From 0-14-0-80-60-11 sp049322355 (GTDB taxonomy: Bacteria; Desulfobacterota; Desulfobaccia; Desulfobaccales; 0-14-0-80-60-11): 64,000 nucleotides of DNA. The stretch is taken from the NCBI GenBank assembly GCA_049322355.1, contig JBMORG010000010.1, forward strand, positions 571,404-635,403, written 5' to 3'. The notes under the pieces were generated by a model. That model did not search any database. It had not been told where the DNA came from and saw nothing but the letters and a program-made list of their open reading frames with translations. The number at the start of each line of letters is the position of its first letter. Within the stretch, counting starts at the first letter, position 1. A program made the translations under genes and the position numbers. Below are positions 8,456 through 16,084 of the stretch, piece by piece.

Positions 8456-9877
8456 TCAGCTCAAAGCCTCGCAGAGGCGGGGCACCAGGTGGTTGAAGTC
8501 CCCGTTGGACATCACTAAAACCACATCGCCGGAGCGCAGGTTCCGGAGCAGCCCTTCCAGAAGTAGGTCGGTATCGGGAAAGTAAAGCGCTTCCTTGCCG
8601 AGGCCCGTAAGGTCGGCCACCAACTGCCGAGAGGAAAATTGCTCCTCGGGCTCCACCTTCCACAGGTCCGGAGGCTCCCGCACCAAAATGAGGTCCGCGT
8701 CTTTAAAGGCCCTAGCATAAGGCTCCTGGAAGATTTTGCGTCGAGAGGTATTAGTGCGGGGCTCAAACGCGGCCACCAGGCGCCGGGCCGGGTAGGCCTG
8801 GCGCACCGCGGCCAGGGTTACTCCCACCGCTGTCGGATGATGGGCGAAGTCTTCCAGGACTAAAATCCCGTCAAATTCTCCGGCGATTTCCTGGCGTTTC
8901 TTGACCCCCCTAAACTCGGGTAAAACTTCTCTCAGGGCCAGGGGTTCGGCTCCCAACTCAGAGAGCACCGCTAACGCAGCCAGGGCATTCAAGACGTTGT
9001 GCTCCCCGACCATGGGCAGGAAAAACTCTCCCCACCGCGCCCCGTCTTTCAGGACTTCAAAGTTCATACCGCCGGGGGCCGGGCAAATTTTCGTGGCCCG
9101 CCAGGCGACATCGCCGCTAAGCCCATAAAAAGAGACGGCAGCGTGGTTACGCCCGCACACCTCCCGCACCAGAGGAGCGTCTCCCCAGGCCAGGACTCGC
9201 CCACCCGCCGGCACCGTGTCCAGGAAAGACTCGAAGGCCCGGATGATGCGGTCCAGGTCCGGGTAGATGTCGGCGTGATCGTATTCAATGGAGGTGAGCA
9301 CCCCGGCCCGGGGCGTAAAGTGGACGAACTTGGGGCGCTTGTCGAAAAAGGCGGTGTCGTATTCATCCCCCTCCATGACTACGTAACGCCCGCGACCCAC
9401 CCGGTAATTGGCCAGAAAATTCTTGGCGATCCCCCCTACCATAAACCCGGGGTCCAGCCCCAGACCATAAAGCAGCCAGGCGATAAGCGCGGTAGTGGTG
9501 GTTTTGCCGTGGGTGCCGGCCACCACGATGCTCTCTCGGTCGCCCACCAGGAAGCGGTTTAAGGCCTCCGGCAAGGAGAGGCGGGGCAGGTTGTTTGCCA
9601 GCACTGCCTGGGCCTCAAGGTTTTCCCGGCGGATGACGTTGCCCACCACCACCAGGTCGGGGACAGGGTCGAGGTTGGCCGGGCTGTAGCCGTTTTGGAT
9701 AGAAATCCCCAGACCCTCAAGTAAGGTGCTCATGGGCGGGTAAACCTGCTCATCGGAGCCGGTCACAAGGTGGCCCTGCTCTTTCAGGATGCCGGCCAGA
9801 GCTGCCATGCCGGTGCCGCAGATGCCGAGGAGGTGGATGTGTTTTGTGGATTGTGTTGACATATCCGAGTTGCTCAT
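8456..9877 (-). CDS. mpl: UDP-N-acetylmuramate:L-alanyl-gamma-D-glutamyl-meso-diaminopimelate ligase
   Basis: A 473-residue Mur-ligase family enzyme of the Mpl type, which recycles the murein tripeptide by joining it to UDP-MurNAc in the cytoplasm. The order is GICGTGMAALAG (UDP-binding Rossmann motif, about residue 19), GTHGKTTTTALIAWLL (ATP loop, about residue 120), VVMEGDEYDTAFF and LEDFAHHPTAV. The EYDTAFFDKRPKF stretch is characteristic of Mpl rather than MurC. Length fits the family (about 455-475). Two possible starts, ATG 9877 and ATG 9862, cannot be separated by ribosome sites. It is followed by other cell-wall genes on the same strand further upstream (ddl). Confidence 0.9.
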   Translation of the reverse strand: MSNSDMSTQSTKHIHLLGICGTGMAALAGILKEQGHLVTGSDEQVYPPMSTLLEGLGISIQNGYSPANLDPVPDLVVVGNVIRRENLEAQAVLANNLPRLSLPEALNRFLVGDRESIVVAGTHGKTTTTALIAWLLYGLGLDPGFMVGGIAKNFLANYRVGRGRYVVMEGDEYDTAFFDKRPKFVHFTPRAGVLTSIEYDHADIYPDLDRIIRAFESFLDTVPAGGRVLAWGDAPLVREVCGRNHAAVSFYGLSGDVAWRATKICPAPGGMNFEVLKDGARWGEFFLPMVGEHNVLNALAALAVLSELGAEPLALREVLPEFRGVKKRQEIAGEFDGILVLEDFAHHPTAVGVTLAAVRQAYPARRLVAAFEPRTNTSRRKIFQEPYARAFKDADLILVREPPDLWKVEPEEQFSSRQLVADLTGLGKEALYFPDTDLLLEGLLRNLRSGDVVLVMSNGDFNHLVPRLCEALS

Positions 9878-9936
9878 GGCTAAAAATTAATCTTTGATAA
9901 TGCAGTAGCTATGGGATTTGCCAAAAGGTCCGGCCT

Positions 9937-10001
9937 GTCATTCTGCAACAAACCATACAAGAATCTCAAAAAATGAGATTCTTCGCTGCGCTCAGAATGA
10001 C
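9937..10001. repeat. Dispersed palindromic repeat R1, copy 2
   Basis: A 65-base copy whose ends read GTCATTCTG and CTCAGAATGAC, with AGAATCTC and GAGATTCTTCG inside. It occupies the gap between mpl and the serine hydrolase gene. Confidence 0.8.
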
Positions 10002-10070
10002 AAATATAATCGGCTAAGCAGCAACATATTGGCAAACACTATACGCGATGGCGCCTCTTTACCTTTAAGA

Positions 10071-11186
10071 CTAGCCAAACCCCAAAGCCCGGGACGCGGC
10101 TTCATGAAACCGGGGCCGGAAGGCGGCAATCTTGGTCTTATCGTCCCGGCCCAAGTGCACCCGGTTAGTCAATAAGACTACCATCAGGCCCGTCGTGAGG
10201 TCCAGCCAAAAAGAGGTGCCGGTGAACCCCAAATGGCCGACGCTGTTGGGTGAAAAATAACGCCCCGCGGCGCGAGTGGCCGGCGTCCCGCTGGGGGTGT
10301 CGAAGCCATAAGCCCGGTCCGCTTCAGGTGGTACCGTTAAGAAGTGTTTTGCCGCATCCGGGGTCAGCGGTCCGACCCCGTCGCCGCCGTAGGCGTGATA
10401 CAGGCAAGCCACAAGTTCAAACACCTCCCGTCCCGGGCCGAACAGACCGGCCTGCCCCGCCACTCCGCCCGCGGCCCAGGCGTTTTCGTCGTGGACCTCG
10501 CCCGCGTCGGTGCGTCCGGCAATGAGACCTCTTTCCGTCGCAGCATATCTGGGGTATTCGGTTGTCAGAGCGGCTTGGGCGGGTTTAGGCAAAGGAATGA
10601 AGCCCAAAATATTCAATCCCAGGGGCCGGTAAATTTCTTCCTGGCAAAACTGGTTCAACCTCATGCCGCTGATGTGCTCCACCACCGCCTTCAGCAGCAT
10701 GAAGCCCAGGTCGCTATAGACTGTGACGGTGGCCGGGACATGCTCCAAAGGGGCGGCCGCGGCTAGGCGTTCCAGAAGGGTAGGGCGGGCCGGCGCCGGA
10801 GCAGCCAGCACCTCCCGATAGAAAGGCCGCCAGGCGGGCAGGCCGGAGCGATGGGTTAGGATGCTCCCTAGAGTAAGGCCATGTTTGTCCGGCGGAAGCC
10901 AATCATTAGGGAGGACTTGTCCGAGAGATGTGGTCAGACTTACTTCCTGCCGCCCTGCCAGGACCATTAAGGCCAAAGCCGTGGCCAGGGGCTTGGTGAG
11001 GGAGGCCAGGTCGAAGACGGTCTCCATGTTTACTAACGCGTCTTGGGCGTCCCGGGACAGCCGCCCAGCAGCGCCTTCCCACAAGAGCTCTCCTTTAAGT
11101 CCTACCAGAGCCACCGCGGCGGTATAGACTTTCTGACTGACCCCGGATTCCAACAATTGTTGCAGAGGGGTCCAACGCTCAGACAA
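10071..11186 (-). CDS. Beta-lactamase-family serine hydrolase
   Basis: A 371-residue class C beta-lactamase/PBP-fold protein. The catalytic SxxK is SLTK (about residue 62); the second motif is YSD in place of the usual YxN; the third is HLG in HLGFTGTSFW, in place of KTG. This pattern is typical of esterase- or DD-peptidase-like members rather than true beta-lactamases. No convincing signal peptide is seen, so it may be cytoplasmic. The start is TTG at 11186, supported by a GAGGG site about 6 bases upstream. It follows ddl on the same strand with a 32-base gap that holds an R6 hairpin, so the two are probably co-transcribed. Substrate unknown. Confidence 0.82.
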   Translation of the reverse strand: MSERWTPLQQLLESGVSQKVYTAAVALVGLKGELLWEGAAGRLSRDAQDALVNMETVFDLASLTKPLATALALMVLAGRQEVSLTTSLGQVLPNDWLPPDKHGLTLGSILTHRSGLPAWRPFYREVLAAPAPARPTLLERLAAAAPLEHVPATVTVYSDLGFMLLKAVVEHISGMRLNQFCQEEIYRPLGLNILGFIPLPKPAQAALTTEYPRYAATERGLIAGRTDAGEVHDENAWAAGGVAGQAGLFGPGREVFELVACLYHAYGGDGVGPLTPDAAKHFLTVPPEADRAYGFDTPSGTPATRAAGRYFSPNSVGHLGFTGTSFWLDLTTGLMVVLLTNRVHLGRDDKTKIAAFRPRFHEAASRALGFG

Positions 11187-11203
11187 GGAAAACCCTCATA
11201 AAT

Positions 11204-11222
11204 GGTGCGCAGCGCACCCTAC
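11204..11222. repeat. Short dispersed hairpin repeat R6, copy 1
   Basis: GGTGCGCAGCGCACCCTAC, a compact palindrome of the GTAGGGTGCG...CGCACC type. A second copy lies at 54322-54342. It falls between the serine hydrolase and ddl and overlaps the end of ddl. Confidence 0.6.
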
Positions 11223-12151
11223 GCTTTCTCCCTGGCTAAAGCGATCAGGGTGTCCAGAAGCTCCGGAAACGCGATGCCCGCAGCCTTGGCGGCCTGAGGA
11301 AATAGGCTGGTGGCGGTCATGCCGGGTATGGTATTGGTTTCCAGGACATAGATTTGACCATCACGGACCATCATGTCGGTGCGGGAATAGCCCCGGCAGC
11401 CCAGGGCCCGGTGAGCGGTCAGGGCGCATTCCTGAGCTTGACGGGTCAAATCGGCGTCAAGACGGGCCGGACAAATTTCTTCACTGGCGCCGGGCTGATA
11501 CTTGGCTTCGTAATCAAAGAAGTCATATTTGCTGGTCGGGATGATCTCCACCAGAGGCAGGGACTGCAGCCGGTCGTTGCCCAGAACCCCGCCAGTAACT
11601 TCGGTGCCCTGGATGAATTCCTCCACCAGGACCCGGTTATCCAAGACAAAGGCGGCCTCCAGGCCGGATTTTAAGGTCTCAAGAGTCGCCGCCTTGGTAA
11701 CCCCGATGCTGGAGCCTTCGTTCACCGGCTTGATTACCACCGGCAGTTTAAGAACCGCCTCGATTTCTCGGGGCGGAGGGGCTTCAGCGCGGTTAAAGAT
11801 TAGGGCTTTGGGGACCTTGAGGCCAGCCTGTTGATAAAGGGTTTTGCTCAACTCTTTGTTCATGGCCAAAGCCGAAGCCAGAATCCCGGAGCCCTGGTAG
11901 GGGATCTCCAACAGGTCCAGGAGCCCCTGCATGGAGCCGTCTTCCCCGCCCCGCCCGTGCATGATGATGAGAGCCACATCCAGGTCATTGGCATCTTGCA
12001 CCAGCCGCCCCAGGTCCGTCAGGGGATCATAGCGCCTGATGTCGTATTTGTCTTTATTGAGGGCCTGATAAACCTGGGTACCGCTTTTTAACGAGACTTC
12101 CCGTTCCGAGGATTTGCCCCCGGCGATGAGGGCAAGGCGCAACTTTCCCAT
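11219..12151 (-). CDS. ddl: D-alanine--D-alanine ligase
   Basis: A 310-residue ATP-grasp ligase that joins two D-alanines for peptidoglycan precursors. Signatures are GGKSSEREVSLKSG near the N terminus, VVIKPVNEGSSIGVTK (ATP-binding strand), LVEEFIQGTEVT, GYSRTDMMV and LETNTIPGMT with metal and substrate ligands. Length is normal for the family. ATG 12151 follows a strong GGAGGG; the longer TTG frame to 12166 is less likely. The start lies inside the 3' end of the HD-domain gene, giving a 64-base overlap that suggests translational coupling. Confidence 0.93.
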   Translation of the reverse strand: MGKLRLALIAGGKSSEREVSLKSGTQVYQALNKDKYDIRRYDPLTDLGRLVQDANDLDVALIIMHGRGGEDGSMQGLLDLLEIPYQGSGILASALAMNKELSKTLYQQAGLKVPKALIFNRAEAPPPREIEAVLKLPVVIKPVNEGSSIGVTKAATLETLKSGLEAAFVLDNRVLVEEFIQGTEVTGGVLGNDRLQSLPLVEIIPTSKYDFFDYEAKYQPGASEEICPARLDADLTRQAQECALTAHRALGCRGYSRTDMMVRDGQIYVLETNTIPGMTATSLFPQAAKAAGIAFPELLDTLIALAREKA

Positions 12152-12726
12152 GAATCCCTCCGGCAATGGTTAAGGTTTAATAAGTTGGATGGTTCCAGTG
12201 GCAAGGAGGTGAAGATTTTTTCTTCCAAGGCCCTGGATCTGGCTTCCGTGGCCTTGATGCGGGCCAGGGCGTCGGAGGTGCGACCATAACGCACCTTGAG
12301 GTCGGCAAAGCGGTCCTCCAGGGTAACCACCTGGTCATGGAGCACCCGTTTGTCGGCGTAATTGACTAACTCCGCCTCCCGCAAGGGTCTGGCATCAATG
12401 ATTTCGGCAGAAAGATGCACGTGTTCCCGCACCACCTGGGCCACCTGGGGGTAGCCCAACCCCTCAAGAATTCCGGCCCCAAATTCGGCGTGATTAACCA
12501 GCGTACCCAGGCAGGCGGTTTTTCCCAGATCGTGTAGCAGGGCGCCAGCCTCCACCAACGGCAGACACAGATCAAGTCCGGCGTTCGCCAGGGCCTCACC
12601 CAAAAAGACCGCCACCTGCGTGACCCGAAAGCTGTGCTCCCGGATATTGGGGAGCATTTCGTGGATATCCATTAACTCCAGGCACTCGGCCCGGGAGGGA
12701 ATTGCCAATGAAGGTGGTTTCTTCAT
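12088..12726 (-). CDS. HD-domain phosphohydrolase
   Basis: A 212-residue HD-superfamily protein. The metal motif runs H31 in IREHSFRV, HD in ALLHDLGK (about residues 64-65), NHAEFG and HVHL, then Asp in NYADKRV: the full HD set. Such proteins hydrolyse phosphate esters, often nucleotides; the substrate here is unknown. It is most like the small 'HDIG' proteins found beside housekeeping genes. The last 20 residues (from about NHCRRDSWES) overlap ddl, are Pro/Ser/Arg-rich and look unconstrained, so the useful protein may end earlier. No strong ribosome site is seen at ATG 12726. Confidence 0.8.
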   Translation of the reverse strand: MKKPPSLAIPSRAECLELMDIHEMLPNIREHSFRVTQVAVFLGEALANAGLDLCLPLVEAGALLHDLGKTACLGTLVNHAEFGAGILEGLGYPQVAQVVREHVHLSAEIIDARPLREAELVNYADKRVLHDQVVTLEDRFADLKVRYGRTSDALARIKATEARSRALEEKIFTSLPLEPSNLLNLNHCRRDSWESCALPSSPGANPRNGKSR

Positions 12727-12770
12727 AATATGAGAGCTAGTTAAGTGGACAATATGACATGCCAGTTTTT

Positions 12771-12867
12771 TCCCCTCCCCTGGTGGGAGGGGGTAGGGGG
12801 AGGGGGAATTAGAGCACTTTTTCCCACTCCCACCCTAACCCTCCCCCCCATCAACGGGGAGGGAATT
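12771..12867. repeat. Dispersed repeat R3, copy 1
   Basis: Pyrimidine/purine-tract element: TCCCCTCCCCTGGTGGGAGG, then a G-rich run, a spacer, CCCACCCTAACCCTCCCC and a closing CAACGGGGAGGGAAT. Related copies are at 28074-28163, 37923-38027 and 56161-56240. It separates the HD gene from ispF. Confidence 0.75.
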
Positions 12868-12920
12868 ATAAGACCTGTTAATTATGATACGACGCCTTTG
12901 CCCCTATATTCAACCTCAGT

Positions 12921-13394
12921 TCAGGCTTTTCTCACCAAAACCACCGCATACGCGGCCAGGCCTTCCCCCCGCCCCGCGAACCCCATGTGCTCGGTGGTAG
13001 TGGCCTTGATATTGACCTCATCCGGGGTTAATCCCAAAACGGGGGCCAGGCGAGCCTTCATTTCAGGGATATAAGGCGCCAGGCGAGGCTCTTGGGCCAC
13101 TATGGTGGCATCCACGTTCACCGGCTGGAAACCCCGGCCCCGCACTACTTCCATGATGCGCTCCAGCAGGATGAGGCTGGAAATATCTTTAAAGGCCGGG
13201 TCCTTATCCGGGAAATGGGTGCCCAGATCGCCGGCCCCCACCGCGCCCAGGAGGGCGTCCCCCACGGCATGGCTCAGGACGTCGGCGTCAGAATGGCCCA
13301 GGAGCCCCTTGGTGTGAGGAATTTCCACCCCGCCCAGGATCAGGGGGCGCCCCGGCACCAGCCGGTGGGCGTCATACCCCAGCCCGACCCGCAT
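12921..13394 (-). CDS. ispF: 2-C-methyl-D-erythritol 2,4-cyclodiphosphate synthase
   Basis: A 157-residue IspF, which cyclises CDP-methylerythritol 2-phosphate in the MEP isoprenoid pathway, releasing CMP; it acts as a trimer with zinc. GYDAHRLVPGRPLILGG carries the Asp-x-His zinc pair, GLLGHSDADVLSHA the third ligand region, and TTEHMGFAGRGEGLAAYA the nucleotide-binding end. Length matches the family (about 158). ATG 13394 follows GGAGGAA. Its start overlaps the 3' end of ispD by 23 bases, so the two are coupled. Confidence 0.95.
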   Translation of the reverse strand: MRVGLGYDAHRLVPGRPLILGGVEIPHTKGLLGHSDADVLSHAVGDALLGAVGAGDLGTHFPDKDPAFKDISSLILLERIMEVVRGRGFQPVNVDATIVAQEPRLAPYIPEMKARLAPVLGLTPDEVNIKATTTEHMGFAGRGEGLAAYAVVLVRKA

Positions 13395-14094
13395 TTTTCT
13401 TCCTCCGCCGCAGGGCAAAGATGGCTTCCGCCAGCATCAGGTCATCCGGGGTGGTTATCTTCAGATTAAACGGGGAACCCTGAACCACCGCCACCGGCTG
13501 CTGCAGTTCTTCCAATAGTGAAGCCTCGTCAGTGCCGTAGAAGTTACGGCTGTAAGCCTCGGTGAAAGCCCGCCATAAGAGGGCGGTCTGGAAGGCCTGA
13601 GGGGTCTGGATCTGCCAAATGTCGGTGCGCTCCAGGGTCTGGTGCACCTTGCCTTCAGCATTCACTCTCTTCAGGGTGTCCTGGGCCGGCAACCCCAGTA
13701 CTGCGCCGCCATGCCGCCGGGCGGCCTCAATGACCTGGCGCACCTGATCCTGCGTCACGAAAGGCCGGACGCCATCGTGCACCAGGACGATCTCCAGCTC
13801 ATCTTCGTTTTTCAAGGCCTTAAGGGCGTGATAAACGCTATCTTGGCGCTCCTTGCCTCCGGGCACCAGACGCAAGACCTTTTTGAAATTGAAAGGTGCG
13901 ATAACGGTTTCCTGGCAGTAGTCCAGATCCTCAGGATGAACTACAACCGTTACCTGTCGGACCTCGGGCATGGTTTCGAAGATCTTCAAGGTGTGGGCCA
14001 GGATGGGTTTGCCCGCCAGATGGAGATACGGCTTGGGGATGTGGTGTCCCATGCGTTTTCCCACTCCTGCGGCGGCGATGATGGCGGCAATCAT
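13372..14094 (-). CDS. ispD: 2-C-methyl-D-erythritol 4-phosphate cytidylyltransferase
   Basis: A 240-residue IspD, which makes CDP-methylerythritol from MEP and CTP. Signatures are AAGVGKRMG (CTP loop, N terminus), LVHDGVRPF, GTDEASLLE and the closing KITTPDDLMLAEA. ATG 14094 was chosen because the 40 residues of the longer frame are Gly/Ala/Pro-rich and lie inside arnD; the chosen ATG overlaps the arnD stop in an ATGA junction. ispD therefore appears to be transcribed and translated with the arn cluster upstream and ispF downstream. Confidence 0.94.
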   Translation of the reverse strand: MIAAIIAAAGVGKRMGHHIPKPYLHLAGKPILAHTLKIFETMPEVRQVTVVVHPEDLDYCQETVIAPFNFKKVLRLVPGGKERQDSVYHALKALKNEDELEIVLVHDGVRPFVTQDQVRQVIEAARRHGGAVLGLPAQDTLKRVNAEGKVHQTLERTDIWQIQTPQAFQTALLWRAFTEAYSRNFYGTDEASLLEELQQPVAVVQGSPFNLKITTPDDLMLAEAIFALRRRKKNAGRAGV

Positions 14095-15014
14095 GAGGGT
14101 CGCCCTTTGAGCGGCACTTGGCAGGAAACCCGACCGGCCCGACCGGGCAGACGCTGGGACGTCACCTGGGCCACCGGCAACTTGTCCGGTTCCCGCAGGA
14201 GCTGCCGGGCCCAATCCTCCAACCTGAAGAACTCCACCCCTCGCTGCCGGCAGGAGGCCAGCAGCCGGGTAAACTCACCCAGGAAAGGCCCGCCCTCGAC
14301 TTCGGCATGAATGGTGAGGACCTGGGGCGGACTGTTTTCCAGGCGGGACAAGACCAGGCTCGTAAAATCCCGGGCGCGGCAGCCGTGGAAACCCAAGAGT
14401 TCGTCCAAGGTGGGGAGGGTGGTGGGAATTTCCAGAACCGAGGTTAGGTGGTCACCGAATGCGGGGAAGTAGGGGGCTACACCCCTGGTGTCACTGCCGT
14501 ACAGGAAATTATGGGCAGCCAGGGTGCTGCGGCTGCTCAAACTGCACTGCCAGCCGGGGGCGGCAAAAGATGAGGCCGGTTTTCCCATGAGGAGAGCATA
14601 AGTTTCCTGGGCCTGGGAAATCTCCCGGGCTACTTTTTCCGGGGTAAAATGGTGGAGGTGATCGTGCCAGCGCACATGGTCATAACCGTGTAGACCCACT
14701 TCGTGGCCGGCCTCGGACAGCCGTGGCAAAAGGTGCGGGGCCGCGGCGCCGATTAAAGGCGCTGGCAGCAGGGTTCCGTAAAACATGGTCTTGAAGCCGT
14801 AAAGGGCCGGAGCCCGAGTGCGCCACATCTTTTCCAAAAAGCCTCGTTGCCTGAAGATTCGAAAGAGGGCCCGGCCGGAGTGATCGGGACCCAGGGACAG
14901 GAAGAAACTGGCCTTAACGCCGTGGTTTGCCAGCACCTCCATGAGCGCGGGCACCCCTTTACAAAAACCTTCCAGGGTATCCACGTCGACTTTTAAACCC
15001 ATTCGGGGGGCCAA
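14091..15014 (-). CDS. arnD: ArnD-type polysaccharide deacetylase (Ara4FN-undecaprenyl phosphate deformylase)
   Basis: A 307-residue NodB-fold deacetylase closely following ArnD order: GLKVDVDT with the metal-ligand Asp, EGVPALMEVL-like helix, SLGPDHSGR, GHEVGLHGYDHVRWH with the His pair, RGVAPYFP, IPTTLPTLDE and the ArnD hallmark TIHAEVEGGPF. ArnD removes the formyl group from undecaprenyl-phosphate-Ara4FN at the inner membrane so Ara4N can be moved to lipid A. The TTG at 15014 has AGGAGGGG at ideal distance; ATG 15002 is the alternative. It sits upstream of ispD and downstream of the SGNH/MBOAT pair. Confidence is high because arnA halves and arnC are close by. Confidence 0.9.
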   Translation of the reverse strand: MAPRMGLKVDVDTLEGFCKGVPALMEVLANHGVKASFFLSLGPDHSGRALFRIFRQRGFLEKMWRTRAPALYGFKTMFYGTLLPAPLIGAAAPHLLPRLSEAGHEVGLHGYDHVRWHDHLHHFTPEKVAREISQAQETYALLMGKPASSFAAPGWQCSLSSRSTLAAHNFLYGSDTRGVAPYFPAFGDHLTSVLEIPTTLPTLDELLGFHGCRARDFTSLVLSRLENSPPQVLTIHAEVEGGPFLGEFTRLLASCRQRGVEFFRLEDWARQLLREPDKLPVAQVTSQRLPGRAGRVSCQVPLKGRPS

Positions 15015-15024
15015 GTCCCCTCCT

Positions 15025-16077
15025 TTAATGATGGCAAAGGGGAGGAGAGGCCAGGCCAGTTACCTTTTCTCTCCCCTCGCCCACCAATGAGTTCCGCTTC
15101 CGAGCTACTATGCCCAGGTTGTTGATCATATCAATGAGTTGATCGGTCCTTATGGCCATGCCTTTCTGATTTAAATGGTACTGACTATCATAAAAGAAAT
15201 CTTTGGCAAAGAAAAAATCAGGAGGGGTCCCGATGGTGGAGATGTTATGCTCAGCAAAAAATCTCTGTAATTCATTAAAATAATGGCGATATTGAGCGTT
15301 GTCATACTCCTTGAAATACATGGTGCTGGCATAAGTTACATAAAAATCAATATGATGCCCCCGGCACCACCGATTGAAATCCCGAATTACTTTTAAGCCG
15401 GGGGTTTCCTGGAAATCTCCCCTCTGAATATCGAAGGGCTGTGAGAACCTCATATTGATGGCTTCTTCGTGATGGCCAATATTACATGTTTCATCGCCAT
15501 TCTCATTTAAAGTTGCTAAATTGTAACCTTCCCCGATTTCAATCTCTTTGGAGCTAAAAGTCAATCGTTTGGCGAGGGAGGAAGCTAACTTCAAGGGAGA
15601 AATGCATGCAAGATATCTTATTCTATCCCAGGTGGAAAGCGAATTAAAGAAATTCCGGTCATATGAAAGGATATAATCCAGGGTTACATTATTGAATTTA
15701 CCTTCATAGAGAAAAAGTGGATATTCTACTGTCAGGATGACGGTATCTCCAGGTTTAAGTATATCTTTTATCCGAAACAGTAAATAATCAATTTCCAGTC
15801 CTGCATGTATTCCGAAATTTAGGCAAGAAACCCCAAGTCGTTGTTGAATATACTGGGTCTTGATACCGAAAAGAGTTGAGCTGCCTCCTACAAATACTAA
15901 CTTATTTTCCTTTATATTATTAGCGGTAGTCTCTTTCTTTACCAAAAGACTATCTATCCAAATGATATCCCCCCTATAAGACCGGTAACACCCATAGACC
16001 AAACCTAAATGAATTATACTGATGCCCAAAGCAACGGCAATGGTTAAAAAAAACCATTTTCGATAACTTGTAACCAT
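15025..16077 (-). CDS. SGNH-type MBOAT partner protein
   Basis: A 350-residue protein with one N-terminal membrane helix (about residues 8-30) and an exported SGNH-like domain. GGSSTLFGI (about residue 64) supplies the nucleophile block and YHLNQKG near residue 310 the C-terminal His block, with an Asp just before it. Such proteins (AlgJ/AlgX, DltD-like) work with a membrane-bound O-acyltransferase to put acyl groups on cell-surface polymers. The adjacent MBOAT gene, 7 bases upstream, fits this. Its A+T content is visibly higher than that of neighbours, suggesting later acquisition. The acceptor polymer is unknown. Confidence 0.75.
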   Translation of the reverse strand: MVTSYRKWFFLTIAVALGISIIHLGLVYGCYRSYRGDIIWIDSLLVKKETTANNIKENKLVFVGGSSTLFGIKTQYIQQRLGVSCLNFGIHAGLEIDYLLFRIKDILKPGDTVILTVEYPLFLYEGKFNNVTLDYILSYDRNFFNSLSTWDRIRYLACISPLKLASSLAKRLTFSSKEIEIGEGYNLATLNENGDETCNIGHHEEAINMRFSQPFDIQRGDFQETPGLKVIRDFNRWCRGHHIDFYVTYASTMYFKEYDNAQYRHYFNELQRFFAEHNISTIGTPPDFFFAKDFFYDSQYHLNQKGMAIRTDQLIDMINNLGIVARKRNSLVGEGREKVTGLASPPLCHH

Positions 16078-16084
16078 TTTACTT

